Of a stretch of DNA of 64,000 nt, positions 28,746 to 43,506 are shown one piece after another. The notes below the pieces were generated by a model. The model was not told where the DNA came from. It saw only the letters and a list, made by a program, of their open reading frames with translations, and made no database searches. The position numbers and the translations under genes were made by a program. The stretch is taken from contig JACEEZ010016253.1 of the NCBI GenBank assembly GCA_016584305.1, positions 967,501-1,031,500 of the forward strand. Reading direction: 5' to 3'. This stretch comes from Chionoecetes opilio (taxonomy: Eukaryota > Arthropoda > Malacostraca > Decapoda > Majidae). Position 1 is the first letter of the stretch, and the number at the start of each line of letters is the position of its first letter.

Positions 28746-29098
28746 GACAGGAGGTAGGAGGAAGCTGTTGTCTTTTCAAGCAGGATGAAATGAAAAGGAA
28801 ACATCGTACATTTGGCGCGCTACATGGCATCTCGAAACACAACAAACTGGGCAAGCAAGACTCTCTCAGAGTGACAGCCAGAGATTCTCACAGAGATTCA
28901 GCCAGAGTGACATGGGAAAGTTGTATCTAATATTCTCTTTTGCAGACTAACATCATCTCTTCGGTACACAAGGTTTGGGAGTATCAGGCGGCTACAGTGG
29001 CATTCGCGAGTTAGTGGGCGGAGCCGAGCGGCTGAAGGAGGCGCCAATGCGAGGGGGGTTGGAGGGTCTGCCGAAAAGGCGAGCGTATTGTTAATATG
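28484..29098. repeat. Inverted-repeat element with internal (CT)n
   Basis: The left arm (28490-28580) contains AACAATACGCTCGCCTTTTC and the right arm (29005-29098) its complement GAAAAGGCGAGCGTATTGTT. Both include GGCGCC and GGGCGGAGCC boxes. A CT microsatellite occupies 28676-28743. Confidence 0.75.
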
Positions 29099-29304
29099 CC
29101 ACCCAGCCACCCTTAAACGACCCTCAGCGCCACCCTGTCACACGTCCCGACACCTGCAGGACGTCTCGCTGCGCCACACAACACAAGGCACAAGCACGTC
29201 CACCCAACGTGAACAGGGAGAGGGATTAACTTATGGGCGCAGGCTGGCTGACCTTCCTTTCTTGGCCTTGGATTAATAGACACTATAAAGACACTTAAGA
29301 CAGA

Positions 29305-30990
<1,686 letters not shown>

Positions 30991-31004
30991 TTAGAAATTT
31001 TACT

Positions 31005-33533
31005 TCTAGGTTGTACACAAAATTTTAGACGACTTCATTTCAGACATGTTGGCAATAGAAATACAAACTAACACTGGAAAAATTACCATAGCAACCCTAT
31101 ACCAACCTCCCAAAGACAATACATCCCAATCCCAGACTTCATCAAAATATTTAGCAGAAATCAACCGGTATATATGCTAACAGACCTAAATGCCAACCAT
31201 CCTACCTTAGGTTACAGACACACAAACACAAAAGGTAGACAAATACACCACCTCATCAGTAACAGGACACTACAACACATAGGCCCATACTTTTCAACAT
31301 ACCATGCACATAATACGGCAACAACACCTGACATAATTTTATCAAACTACAAAATATATCACAACATCCACATTACACAAGGACCTTTAACAACCAGTGA
31401 CCATTTTCCAATTATAATGAAAATAAGTACCAAACCCATCCAAACAGCAAGCACTCCACGTCTCAGCTTCAAGCAAGCAGACTGGGACGGGTTTCAAAAA
31501 GAAATAACAAACAAAATTAATGTTAGCGAACAACAAGATAGTAATAACCTAGAAGAAATAGACGAAGGAATTCAGAAATGGTACGACACAATCCTCCAAG
31601 CAGCACAAAACCACATACCCACAACGCACAACCGTACTCTTCCAACACCTTTTTACAACCAAAACACACAGAACATAATCATACAGTACAACGCTATAAG
31701 ACAACACTCAATCACATACGGGTGGGACATACACCTATACAGACGATATAAACAACTTCAATACACATTACAAGATGCCCTTACAGAAGACAGTAACACA
31801 TACTGGAACAGCGTAATGACAGAAACTGCTGCAACCTATCAAGACTCATCCACTTTCTGGAGAAAAATAAAAAATCTCGCAGGGAACAACAATCCGGAAC
31901 CACACTACTTACTCAACGATAACAACGAAAAAATTTACACATCACGAGACAAGGAGACGCTTCACAGACAATTATTATGGGAGGAAGTTTTCACAGTAGA
32001 CAATATAAACGACGATGAAGACCCTAACGACAACACAGAAGACAAATTTTGGATAACAATAGACATAGAATCACGCCAAATCCTACATCTGACCACACTC
32101 GACTACACAAGAACCACTACACAACAAGAGAAATAACAACTGCAGAAATTAAAGGTATCATTAAATCTTTGAAAAAGACATGTCCTGGTCAAAGTGGCAT
32201 AAACAAAACGCTACTCAAACACCTACCAGATAATGCGATAATCAAACTATGTCACATATATAATTCAACACTATCCGCAGGATATTTCCCCGACATGTGG
32301 AAACAATCAACGATCAGATTAATCCCAAAACAAGGCAAGAATTCACATCGTGCATTAAATTACAGGCTCATCTCATTATTAGAAGTACCTGGAAAAATTT
32401 TCGAACGCATTATAAACAAAAGACTACGACAACACCTCAATGACAATAACTTATATAATAAGCACCAATACGGTTTTCGCCAAGGCAGAGGAACTACCGA
32501 AGCCATTGCACTTATAACAGAACAGATAGCTCAAAACAAAGCAGACAATGGACAATGTCACTTAGTACTACGAGATATCACAAAAGCATTTGACAAAGTT
32601 TGGCACCTAGGCCTAAAATACAAAATACTCCAATTACAACTCCCAACAATACTAGAAAAACTACTCTGTGATATTTTTAGATGACCGAGAGGCAAAAATT
32701 AAAATAGGCACATACTTAGGTGGTCGTATTAAACTACGCTGCGGCGTGCCCCAGGGTAGTGTATTATCTCCGACGCTATTCATTACATACACCAGAGACA
32801 TACCAGACCCAATACAGGGCACAAACATATCATATGCAGACGACATCACTCAAATAATACACTACCCGGGTAAATCAAAGGAAATGCTCAACCGAATAAC
32901 GGCGAGAGAAGTCAGCCGCATAAACAAATACGAACGACAATGGAAAATAGAAACAAATACAATAAAATTCACAGTTATAAGACTGGGAGCAAAGGCCGAA
33001 GAAGAAGTACTCATCGAGGAAGAAATGCTTGACACCCAAATGAAAGGCAAAACACTCGGTCTCACAATTAACAACAGAGGATATATAAAACACATAAAAG
33101 ACAGACAACACAAGGCCTTTGGAGCTCTAACACGACTATTCCGATTTAGAAGTATGCCTATCAAAATGAAAACACATCTAGTCAAAGCACTGGTCCTACC
33201 AATCTTGGACTACCCACCTATCCCAACATTATCAATGAGCAAAACACAAATTAGCAAACTACAAATAACACAAAACAAAGCCCTCAGATTTGCTACAGAA
33301 CAGAGATACCCATACACACTCAACACACAAGAAATACATGAATTAACAAAAAACAGAACCGATTACCATAAGACTCTACAAAAGAGCCGAAAAAATATGG
33401 AAGAAACTTGAAGATGAAGAGAATCCTTTACTAATAACACTAAAACAAAGACAAGAAAATATCAGAAAATGCAATATGAACTTCCCTAGTACACTAATAA
33501 CAATGGAAACTATACCAGAACCACAATATCATT
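31005..33533 (+). pseudogene. Jockey-like LINE with endonuclease and reverse transcriptase, broken
   Basis: The start retains part of an APE-type endonuclease (LAIEIQTNTGKITIATLYQPP-like start, then LTDLNANHP and SDHFPI). The RT region follows: IPKQGKNSHRALNYR, YGFRQGRGTTEAI, ITKAFDKVWH, GVPQGSVLSPTLF and the catalytic SYADDITQI. Frameshifts occur near 31165, 32105 and 32675, so it is inactive. It is A-rich on the coding strand. The 5' end is truncated against the tandem array; the 3' end near 33533 is uncertain. Confidence 0.85.
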
Positions 33534-33685
33534 AAAAACTGAACATGATTAGCTAGATAGACACATAAAGTACATGCAAACACCTATTAAAAAACACAAT
33601 GCATAAAAACTTCAAACATATATCACAAGACACAGCAAGGTGGACTGCCCACCAACTATCTACTTCTACTGTCTTTCATATTTTT

Positions 33686-34107
<422 letters not shown>

Positions 34108-34112
34108 ACCCC

Positions 34113-35200
34113 CCCCCTAGTTTCAGTCTGTTTCTGTCATTTTTTCTCATTTCTGTCTGTTTCTGTAATTTTTTTTCATTTCTGTCTGTTTCTGTCATTT
34201 TTCTCTCATTTTGTCTGTTTCTTCATTTTTTTCTCTCATTTCTGTCTGTTTCTGTCATTTTTTTCTCTCATTTCTGTCTGTTTCTGTCATTTTTTCCTCT
34301 CATTTCTGTCATTTTTTTCTTCTATTTCTGTCTGTTTCTGTCATTTTTTTCTCTCATTTCTGTCTGTTTCTGTCATTTTTTTCTCTCATTTCTGTCTGTT
34401 TCTGTCATTTTTTTCTCTCATTTCTGTCTGTTTCTGTCATTTTTTTCTCTAATTTCTGTCTGTTTCTGTCATTTTTTTCTCTCATTTCTGTCTGTTTCTG
34501 TCATTTTTTCTCTCATTTCTGTCTGTTTCTGTCATTTTTTCTCTCATTTCTGTCTGTTTCTGTCATTTTTTTCTCTCATTTCTGTCTGTTTCTGTCATTT
34601 TTTTTTCTCATTTCTGTCTGTTTCTGTCATTTTTTTCTCTCATTTCTGTCTGTTTCTGTCATTTTTTTCTCTCATTTCTGTCTGTTTCTGTCATTTTTTT
34701 CTCTCATTTCTGTCTGTTTCTGTCATTTTTTCTCTCATTTCTGTCTGTTTCTGTCATTTTTTTCTCTCATTTCTGTCTGTTTCTGTCATTTTTTTCTCTC
34801 ATTTCTGTCTGTTTCTGTCATTTTTTTCTCTCATTTCTGTCTGTTTCTGTCATTTTTTTCTCTCATTTCTGTCTGTTTCTGTCATTTTTTTCTCTCATTT
34901 CTGTCTTTCTCTCATTTTCTCTCATTTCAGTCTGTTTCTGTCATTTTTTTCTCTCATTTCTGTCATTTTTTTCTCTCATTTCTGTCTGTTTCTGTCATTT
35001 TTTCTCTCATTTCTGTCTGTTTCTGTCATTTTTTTCTCTCATTTCTGTCTGTTTCTGTCATTTTTCTCTCTCATTTCTGTCTGTTTCTGTCATTTTTTTC
35101 TCTCATTTCAGTCTGTTTCTGTCATTTTTTCTCTCATTTCTGTCTGTTTCTGTCATTTTTTCTCTCATTTCAGTCTGTTTCTGTCATTTTTTCTCTCATT
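34113..35200. repeat. 32-33-base minisatellite
   Basis: About 32 units of TTTCTGTCATTTTTTTCTCT plus CATTTCTGTCTG. Length changes come mostly from the T run. A 355-codon frame through it (Phe/Leu/Ser/Cys-rich) is a repeat artefact. Confidence 0.95.
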
Positions 35201-35243
35201 ACTTCCGCCAACGAAGTTGGAGAGGTTATGTTTTCACCCCGAT

Positions 35244-35275
<32 letters not shown>

Positions 35276-35456
35276 TAGTGTACAGGATTTCTCGAAAAGT
35301 TACGAATAGATTTGGACCAAATGAAATATATAAATGTATACCAAGTCTATTTGGTATAAGGAAGAAGTGATTTAATTTTGGATGAAATCTATTGACAACT
35401 GTTGCCATGGCAACCAATTGATGAAATATTCGACCGGAGGTATGCGCTCATACTGA

Positions 35457-35519
<63 letters not shown>

Positions 35520-35562
35520 TTACTTTTTTATATTCGGGCGGAGGTATGCGCTCTACTGAGTG
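35201..35562. mobile_element. ACCTCCGCC/GGCGGAGGT repeat, copy 2
   Basis: Same order as copy 1: CGCCAACGAAGTTGGAG, TCTG run, GTTGCCATGGCAACCAATTG, (AT)n at 35459-35517, GGGCGGAGGTATGCG and a C run. The two copies bracket the minisatellite. Confidence 0.6.
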
Positions 35563-35782
35563 CCCCCCCCCCCCCCTTAGTTTCCACCTGCTTTCCCTTC
35601 CACTCTCTCTCTCCCCTCTAACTTTCCTAAAAAAAAGAAAATAAAAATAAAAAAAAGGTCATGAGTGCTGTGGGCCACCTTTATGGCTGCATGGCCCACG
35701 TCATTCATCCGTGGATGGCAATCAACAACAACAACAACAACAACCCTGGTCATCACTTGAGCCTTCTTCAGGCACAGTCAAC

Positions 35783-35794
35783 ATGGCATTCAAG
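35783..35794 (+). pseudogene. Orphan first exon of a cuticle gene
   Basis: ATGGCATTCAAG before donor GTAGTG encodes MAFK, matching the four-residue first exons of the two cuticle genes (MTFK, MALK). The leader GGTCATCACT..CTTCTTCA matches the gene at 45283. A CACGTCA remnant stands near 35697, where the other genes have TGACGTCA, but the TATA position is an AAC repeat. No own exon 2-3 follows, although splicing to 38936 would be in frame. Either a dead duplicate or an alternative first exon. Confidence 0.55.
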
Positions 35795-36059
35795 GTAGTG
35801 GACGACCAGCCTCCTCTTACCGCCATTATATGTCCAAGTGGCGTTCACAAACCACTTTGCTGACACCTTTCTTCTCGGTCATCGTTCATCTCATAACACA
35901 CGATTGAAAACTTTCCAAATGCTTTGTGGCACAAAGTGATAACTTTGTCTGACTGTTTATATGAATTACTGATAAACCTAGAAATATTTGTGTGGTACAG
36001 TGACAGGATTTTTTTTTTCTCTCTATCTCTTTCTAATATAGTATATTATAAATGTATTG

Positions 36060-36235
36060 TATTAGGTGTATGACTTCACCTGACAACACAGACCGCGCGG
36101 CTCAGGGCGTCTCCACCTCATACTGCCTCCATGGTGTCCACTGTTACGCCACCGTGTGCGTGGCCTGGCGAGGTGGCTGCGACGCCCTGACCAGTGACGG
36201 TGACCACGGCTTCCATGCCCACCTGGTGCTGTTAT
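36060..36235 (+). other. Possible isolated exon, Cys-rich
   Basis: After a pyrimidine-rich acceptor-like stretch, the plus strand reads AAQGVSTSYCLHGVHCYATV and CVAWRGGCDALTSDGD, GC-rich against A/T-rich surroundings. No match is recognised and the donor is unclear. Confidence 0.25.
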
Positions 36236-36254
36236 GTCATCTGTCTTACTTTAC

Positions 36255-36258
36255 TAAA

Positions 36259-36291
<33 letters not shown>

Positions 36292-36490
36292 CTTATCATA
36301 ATAATAACACTAAAAGTAATACTCATGATAAAAATATTAATAAATTATTATTATTATTTTCATTATTATAATCATTATTATTATTACCAATTATTATTAC
36401 TATTTATCAGTTATTATCCCTATTATTTTTCATGTTATAATGAATATATATTTTTTTTTCATTATCAATAATTATTTTTAGCAGTATTAT
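36255..36490. repeat. Degenerate (ATT)n-rich tract
   Basis: ATT, ATA and TAT triplets dominate. The following 36491-36996 stretch has partial open frames but no recognised family. Confidence 0.8.
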
Positions 36491-36996
36491 TATTGTTATC
36501 AAAAATTGACAAATAAATTGCTATCATCATAATCGTTACAGTGATTGACCCAGAAATTGCAAAAAAATCCTCAGACAAATGTTGATATATTTGTGGTTTG
36601 TTTATACTTGCACAATACTAAAGGCCAGTGACTTGTCATGGGAAAAACTGTATTTACTTTATGTTGGTGTAAAAGTTGATCACGAAGAGTGTTGGGCCTA
36701 TCTCTCCCCCTATAGGCTGTGTTGGGTGCACGAGTTCACCCTCAGCACAGGTCGCAGGATATGGTTCTGTCCTTACTTTTGGAGCGTCAATAGTGTGTTT
36801 AAGGCAGTCAATGGCCCAATAATCGGACTGCAACTTCTGCCCGACTGGCTATACCAAATACATGTCTTTGCTATGTTGTGGGACAGCTATGCAAGACCAC
36901 AACATTGCAAACGTTCGGCATGGCCATCCAGACTCGTCGACACAAAAATTCGACGACATGATCAACGAACCAAGAGTCAAGAAGGAAAACATCGTC

Positions 36997-37208
36997 TTAA
37001 CCCCTTCACGCCCAGATCTTTTTTTAATTTGCTATATAAAATAGTCTGTTAACCATGAAACTACGAAAACTAACTGAATTTACCAAATTACCTAGTCGAC
37101 AAGGATACTAAACAGGTCATATCTATGAAAGATTGTTTATTTCACTACAAATCGTCTAATGGTAGCTAGATTACAATGGAAATTACGTTCCGGGCCTAAA
37201 AGGGTTAA
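36997..37208. mobile_element. piggyBac-like MITE, copy 2
   Basis: TTAA at both borders, CCCCTTCACGCCCAGATC at the left and the mirrored TTCCGGGCCTAAAAGGG at the right. Length is 212 bases, exactly as copy 1, in opposite orientation. Confidence 0.75.
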
Positions 37209-38100
37209 CAACGATCCACTTTAAAACAGGACTTCAGGAAACAAGTTGTCAAATCTCTGAAATATGGTAAACTTGCATTTTTGTATCGCAACGAAATATA
37301 TCCCAAAATGAGTGGCACCAATAATTAAGTTACATTCAATGGGCCTCAGATTTGTCAACTATGAATAAAAAAGATATTTGAAGCAGAATGAGAAGATCGG
37401 AGTGATTTCAAGGGCGTGTCCAGTGGTCTCCTGGCAAACCTCAGATATAACCAGCACAAAACTTTAGTGAGTGAAGTTATCAAATTATATCTATGAACAT
37501 CTGTGTTGTAACATGCCACTCAAACTACATTTTCTGCATTTACAACTTTGTTTTTCCTAGAGATTGCCAGAACTGTCGGTGATGAATATGGGGAGAGAAT
37601 CCTCAAGCAAATAGAAGAAATGGAGAAGTTACAAAGATAATACTATATATAGAGACCAACCAGGCTAAACTGTTGCTGCCGGAATCTGATGCAAGACCAA
37701 AGGTACAAGACTTCACAAATATGTACATAAATTAATCTTAAATCAAAGGTTTCGTGTTTACTGGTAATAAATTCATTATTGTAACTTTATGGAAAAATTC
37801 TAGCAAAAAGGAAGCTAATTCCAACCGTGTTCTATGTTTGTTATGTTTTTATACAATTTGGCGAGAGTTTTAGAAGCAATTGCTTAAAACTGAGACGTGC
37901 TACACTCATATGTTGTCAAATTTAGAATCAACACATATGACTTGAAAAGATAAAACATGAATTGAAATGTTTTTTTGCTTGACACCAAAATGTATTGTCA
38001 AGTGTTATCATTATCAGTAATGGAAATAGATCATTTTCGATTCTGAGTGATAAGAGGCGGCCTGGATCGCGGACTTTGGCCTTCAGCGAGGGGCGTCGTC
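37209..38100. other. Mostly non-coding, one exon-like island
   Basis: At 37561-37640, after a good acceptor (TTGTTTTTCCTAG), a short frame reads IARTVGDEYGERILKQIEEM and stops soon after. No partner exon is recognised. The rest is A/T-rich. Confidence 0.35.
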
Positions 38101-38114
38101 AGCCGCTGCTCGGG

Positions 38115-38150
38115 TGACGTCACCGCGGCGGCGACCATCACAGTATATAA
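38115..38150 (+). promoter_or_regulatory. Cuticle gene promoter: CRE-like site and TATA box
   Basis: TGACGTCA at 38115-38122 and TATATAA at 38144-38150, about 50-85 bases upstream of the ATG. The same pair at the same spacing precedes the gene at 45283. TGACGTCA is the consensus site for CREB/ATF factors; control by them is inference. Confidence 0.7.
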
Positions 38151-38199
38151 GGTTGCTTGGACTTGCTGCTTGGACATGAGACCTCATCATCCAGTCACC

Positions 38200-39418
38200 A
38201 TGACATTCAAGGTAGTGCACAGCCACCCTCTGCGCATGGCTCCATCACGGCTCCACGCATTGACACATTACCACAACGAATTCCTTATAACTAACTATTC
38301 GAACGTCACGAATACCTCAACGAAGCTTTTTTTTCTAATATTTCTTGTGCTTGAGATCACGCCTTCACGCATTGACACATTACCACAACAAACATTTTTC
38401 ACCTCAAGTTTCATCTGCCTTCATACTAACTTTCCTAGAATTCATATGAAAATATAATCAGGACACTTGACCATTCTAGATATTTAAATATTTTTTAAAC
38501 TTGGAGCCAGTACCCCAACACGTAATTACCGGCACTCAAGTGAACGATCTTAGAATTCCAGACAAAGAACGCATTAGATGTTTATCATGGTGTACAGGTT
38601 GTCAGGTGACAAAGTAAGGATAGGCCTTAAGCTCTTAGCGGTAAGGACCACTATCAGGGAACTGGGCCTTTTCTTCTAATCATTAGGAACAGGCCAAGAA
38701 AAAAAAATGGGTAACAAAAAACCTGCAGAATACCAGTCGCTCTATAGATAACAGTAATGGACTTCAATGGAATGGGCCAATCTAGTTTGTCCTTAAGTCT
38801 TTCCCTGCTTGCCTTCTTGTTCTTGTCCAGCCGTCTGTATGTCTGTCTGTTTGCTCATGCGTTTATTTGTGTATGTCTGTCTGTGCGTGTCTTCATGAGG
38901 CTCACTTATTGGTCTCATCCTCCCCCTTCCTTCAGATTGTTTTGTTGTCCGCCCTCGTGGTCGCCGCCCTGGCCCGCCCTGACTCCCCATCCTACCAGGC
39001 CCCTCATGCCTCATACAGCGCTCCTTCCCCAGTCGTAAGTAGCCTTTATTGCCTCATAAGAACAGTGTAACTACACTCAACTGCTATTTGATCTTCCAGT
39101 TAAGTTGCATTAAATAATGTGTTCTCTACAACCACCTTTCTCCCTCAGTCCCCGCCCAAGTACGCCTACAACTATGGCGTGCATGACGACTACTCCGGCA
39201 ACAACTACGGCCAAGACGAGACCCGCGACGGCTACCACACCCAGGGATCTTACTACGTGGCGCTGCCCGACGGTCGCGTGCAGAAGGTGACCTACTACGT
39301 GGACGGCGACTCCGGTACCGTGGCCGAGGTGACCTACGAGGGCGAGGCTCAGTACCCCGATGAGAGCTATGGTCACGCCGCCCCCTCCTACAAAGCTCCC
39401 TCCGCGGGCTACCATTGA
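38200..39418 (+). CDS. Rebers-Riddiford cuticle protein (three exons)
   Basis: Exons 38200-38211, 38936-39034 and 39149-39418, all joined in phase 0, give 126 residues. Exon 1 encodes only MTFK; exon 2 completes the signal peptide (IVLLSALVVAALA, cleavage probably before RPD) and a Pro/Ser/Tyr/Ala-rich stretch. Exon 3 carries the chitin-binding Rebers-Riddiford domain: KYAYNYGVHDDYSG, ETRDGYHTQGSYYVALPDGR, VTYYVDGDSGTVAEVTYEG. This domain binds chitin in the exoskeleton; the SGN..G..E.RDG form resembles pro-resilin-like and arthrodial cuticle proteins. The RR-1/RR-2 subclass is not decided. ATTAAA follows 34 bases after the stop. A four-residue first exon is usual in arthropod cuticle genes. 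Confidence 0.92.
38693..38800 (-). repeat. 3' fragment of the LINE family at 39727
   Basis: AATGGGTAACA, ACCAGTCGCTCTATAGA and GGCCAATCTAGTT match the 3' untranslated part of the LINE at 39750-39880. It lies in intron 1 of the cuticle gene. Confidence 0.5.
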
Positions 39419-39451
39419 GGACCCTACATGACACACTTTACAGTACTATTT

Positions 39452-39457
39452 ATTAAA
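39452..39457 (+). promoter_or_regulatory. Polyadenylation signal ATTAAA
   Basis: ATTAAA 34 bases after the stop of the first cuticle gene. Confidence 0.55.
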
Positions 39458-39726
39458 GTATGAATACAGAACATCTATCTGGAGTCTTACTATAACTATA
39501 ACTAATGACCACGAAGAGTTAATGAAAGAGGCATATTCTAGTATAATAAGGTAGCAACGTTCACATTGCTAAACCTGCAGAGAAGCATCGACCTTTTTAC
39601 TATACATTCAGTCTCTCATTCTTCTTTTAAAGCAAACACACATTTTAAACACATACTTTAAACCAATAACTACAAACTCAATTAAGAAATCGGTCTCATT
39701 TTAAACACACACTTTAAACCAATAAT

Positions 39727-41915
39727 GTTTTTTTTTTTTTTTTTTTTACATCACAAGGAACTGGCCAAGGGCACAACAAAAATGGGTAACACAAAGCCCG
39801 CTTAGTTGCCAGTCCCTATAAAGAAGACAGTAAGAGAATAAAATAAAAACAGAGGGGTAGGCCAATTTAGTTCGGGAGGTGTCTTGTTACTCTTCTTTTG
39901 AAAAGATTTAAGTCATAGGAAAGTGGAAAAATTGAAACAGGAAGAGAGTTCCAGAGTTTACCAGTGAAAGGGATGAAAGAGTAAAGATACTGATTAACTC
40001 TTGCATTAGGAAGATGGACAGAATAGAGATGAGAATGAGTAGAAAGTCTTGTGCAGCGAGGCCGCGGGAGTGGGGGAGGCATGCAGTTAGGAAGTTCAGA
40101 AGAGCAGTGAGCATGAAAATAACGGTAGAAGAGAGCAAGAGAAGCAACATTGCGGCGGTGATTTAAGGATTGAAGACAGTCAGTCAGAGGAGAGGAGTTG
40201 ATGAGACGAAAAGATTTTGACTCAACCCTGTTTAGGAGAGCTATATGAGTGGATCCTCCTCAAACATGTGAGACATACTCCATACATGGGCGGATAAGGC
40301 CCCTGTAGAGAGCAAGCAATTGGGAGGGAGAAAAAAAAGGACGCAGACGCCACAGCACACCTAACTTCTTTGAAGCTGTTTTAGCAACAGATGAGATGTG
40401 AGATTTCCAGTTCAGATTTTTAGTAAAGAATAGTCCTAGAATGTTCATTGTAGAAGGAGACAGTTGAGTGTCATTGAAGAAGAGGGGATAGTTATCTGGT
40501 AGGTTTTGTCGAGTAGATAGGTGAAGAAAGTGGGTTTTTGAGGCATTGAACAAAACAAGGTTTGCTTTGCCCAAATCAGAAATTATAGAAAGATCAGAAG
40601 TTAGGCGCTCGGTGGCATCTCTCCGTGAATCACTTAGTTCCTGTTGAGTTGGACGTCTAATAAACGACGTTGAAAAATGCAGGGTAGAATCATCAGCGTA
40701 GGAGTGGATAGGGCTTTGAGTTAGACTTAGAAGATCATTAATAAATAATAGAAAGAGAGTGGGTGATAGGACAGAACCCTGGGGAACACCACTATTGATA
40801 GATTTAGGAGAAGAACAATGTCCGTCTACAGTAGCTGCAATAGAACGGTTTGAAAGGAAACTTAAAATGAAGGTACAGAGAGAAGGATAGAAACCGAATG
40901 AGTGTAGTTTGGAAATTAAAGATTTGTGCCAGACTCTATCAAAAGCTTTTGATATGTCAAGGGCAACAGCAAAAGTTTCACCGAAACCCCTAAAGGAGGA
41001 TGACCAAGATTCAGTTAGGAAAGCTAGAAGATCGCCAGTAGATCGCCCTTTACGGAAACCGTACTGACGATCAGATAGAAGATTGTGAGCAGATAGATGC
41101 TTAAGAATCTTCTTATTAAGTATAGATTCAAAAACTTTAGAAAGGCAGGAAGTCAAAGCTATAGGACGGTAGTTTGAAGAATTAGAACGGTCACCCTTCT
41201 TAGGAACAGGTTGGATGTGAGCAAACTTCCAGCAAGAAGGAAAGGTGGAAGTAGATAGACAAAGACGGAAAAGTTTGACCAGGCAAGGTGCAAGCACAGA
41301 AGCACAGTTTTTGAGAACAATAGGAGGGACTCCGTCAGGACCGTAAACCTTCCGAGGATCTAGGCCAGAAAGGGCAAAGAAAACATCATTCCGAAGGATC
41401 TTAATGACAGGCATAATATAGTCAAAGGGTGGAGGAGAAGGAGGAACAAGCCCTTCATCAGCCAGAGTGGAATTTTTAGCAAATGTTTGAGCGAAGAGTT
41501 CAGCTTTAGAAGTAGATGAGACAGCTGTGGAGCCATCTGGGTGAAGCATAGGAGGGAAAGATGAAGAAGAAAAATTGTTAGAGATGTTATTAGCTAGATG
41601 CCAGAAGTCACGAGAGGAATTTGATTCAGAAAGATTTTGACATTTTCTATGAATGAAAGAGTTTTTGGTAAGTTGAAGTAAAGATTTGGCATGATTACGG
41701 GCAGAAATATAAAGGACATGAGTTTCAGGAGATGGATGCTTACGGTACCGTTTGTGAGCCACCTCTCTATCTCGGACAGCATGAAAACAAGCAGAGTTAA
41801 ACCAAGGTTGACGGGCTTTAGGATTAGAGAAAGTATGTGGAATGTACGCCTCCATGCCAGAGACTATGACCTCAGTTATAACGCTCTGCACAAAGAGATG
41901 GGTCTTTGACATGGA
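39727..41915 (-). pseudogene. Jockey/CR1-like LINE, reverse transcriptase with one nonsense change
   Basis: The reverse-strand frame runs from about 41912 to 39867. RT blocks in order: PVPKKGDRSNSSNYRPIALT, RQYGFRKGRSTGDLLAF, VALDISKAFDRVWHKSL, GVPQGSVLSPTLFLLFIND, the catalytic SYADDSTLHF, then LGLFFTKNLNWKSHI. One TGA at 40260-40262 replaces the Trp expected after SHV; the same frame then continues (GGSTHIALLNRVESKSFRLI) to a natural stop. A poly(A) tail (poly-T, 39727-39749) marks the 3' end. Endonuclease and ORF1 are missing, so the copy is 5'-truncated. AATCGGTCTCAT occurs near both flanks. Confidence 0.88.
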
Positions 41916-42700
41916 AGACTACAAAAATCAAATAACAAAACTCAAATCAAACAAAAATCAAATAACAAATCGGTCTCATGTTTTCACACAGGAAAGAAAC
42001 CATTTAAACGATTTCTCGTTTTTTTTTATATAACATTTACACTAATCAAACAATCCTTAGTGGTGTTATTTTAGCAGCCGTCTTGTCGTGCGCTGTTAAA
42101 AGCTGTGTACAAACGGTCGGTAAGTAAGTTCTCACTGCTGTTACTTCGTGCTTTAGTTTCTATCATGACTAGTTAAATGATTTCTATTTTCTGATAATAC
42201 TCGCATGATCTGGTGAGAGGAGCGCTGTCTCCCTTACCAGCCTGATGATTCCTTGCGTCATCAGCGATAGCCATGCAACACGCCACATCGATGATAACAG
42301 TGTTTGGCAAGAGTTCTCACACGAGCCACTGATGACTTTCCCAAGACGCCGCTTCCATTCCCGACGCCTGGAAAATCTTGTGTTGTTAATACTGTCGCAA
42401 AAAGTCATTTAGGAATATATAACACAGATAATTAGAGTTAAAAATCAATACTTTGTTTCACGCTATAAATAAGATTGTTAATTATGATACAGGTGACACA
42501 TGATTGATTGATCGATTGACACAATAAAAAATATAAAAAATAATCATGTCACCTATAGAAATAAAAGAAAAAAGTCTGAATCTAAAAATGAATGAAAGAA
42601 TGAATGAAAAAAAATAATCTCTTGCCAATTATCACTGAATAAGATTTAACTTCGATATATTTTACTCAATCACCATCTAGTCACTTATTTCAATCCACGT
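41916..42700. other. Intergenic sequence without a supported gene
   Basis: A/T-rich; a reverse-strand frame at 42184-42408 has no recognisable domain. Confidence 0.5.
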
Positions 42701-42777
42701 AATGATCCACTTTTCTCTCCCACTCTTCACGAAGGCGCGCGTGTGTGTTATTGTGCTGCGTGATAAGGTGGTAAAAG

Positions 42778-43115
<338 letters not shown>

Positions 43116-43297
43116 ACATCACAAAGGACTGGCCAATATCCAATATATTTTTTATATCACAAAGGACTGGCTATATACTTAACGATCACATGTATTCTGG
43201 TCTCATATAACACTTTCCGATGCACATAAGGATACTATAATCAACACACAAGTGACCCCTCCACTCGTCACTCGCCCACATCAGCGTAACCACTCTG

Positions 43298-43506
43298 ATA
43301 ACCCCTTCACGCCCAGATCTTTCCTTTGCTATAAATAATCGTCTGTTAACCATAAAATTACGAAAAGTAGCTTAATATATCAAATTAGGTAGTCGACAAG
43401 GATACTAAACAGGTCATATCTATAAAACATGCCTTATAGTCACTAAAAATCGTCTAATGGTACCCAAATTACAAAGGAAATTACGTTCTGGGCCTCAAGG
43501 GGTTAA
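43298..43506. mobile_element. piggyBac-like MITE, copy 3
   Basis: The left border is ATAA (one change from TTAA), followed by CCCCTTCACGCCCAGATC. The right end is GGGCCTCAAGGGG then TTAA. The interior matches copies 1 and 2 (GGTCATATCTATAAA, CGTCTAATGGTACC). Confidence 0.75.

Noticed and set aside
34211..35278. 355-codon plus-strand open frame
   Set aside because: Translation of a 33-base minisatellite; the repeat length being a multiple of 3 keeps one frame open without coding.
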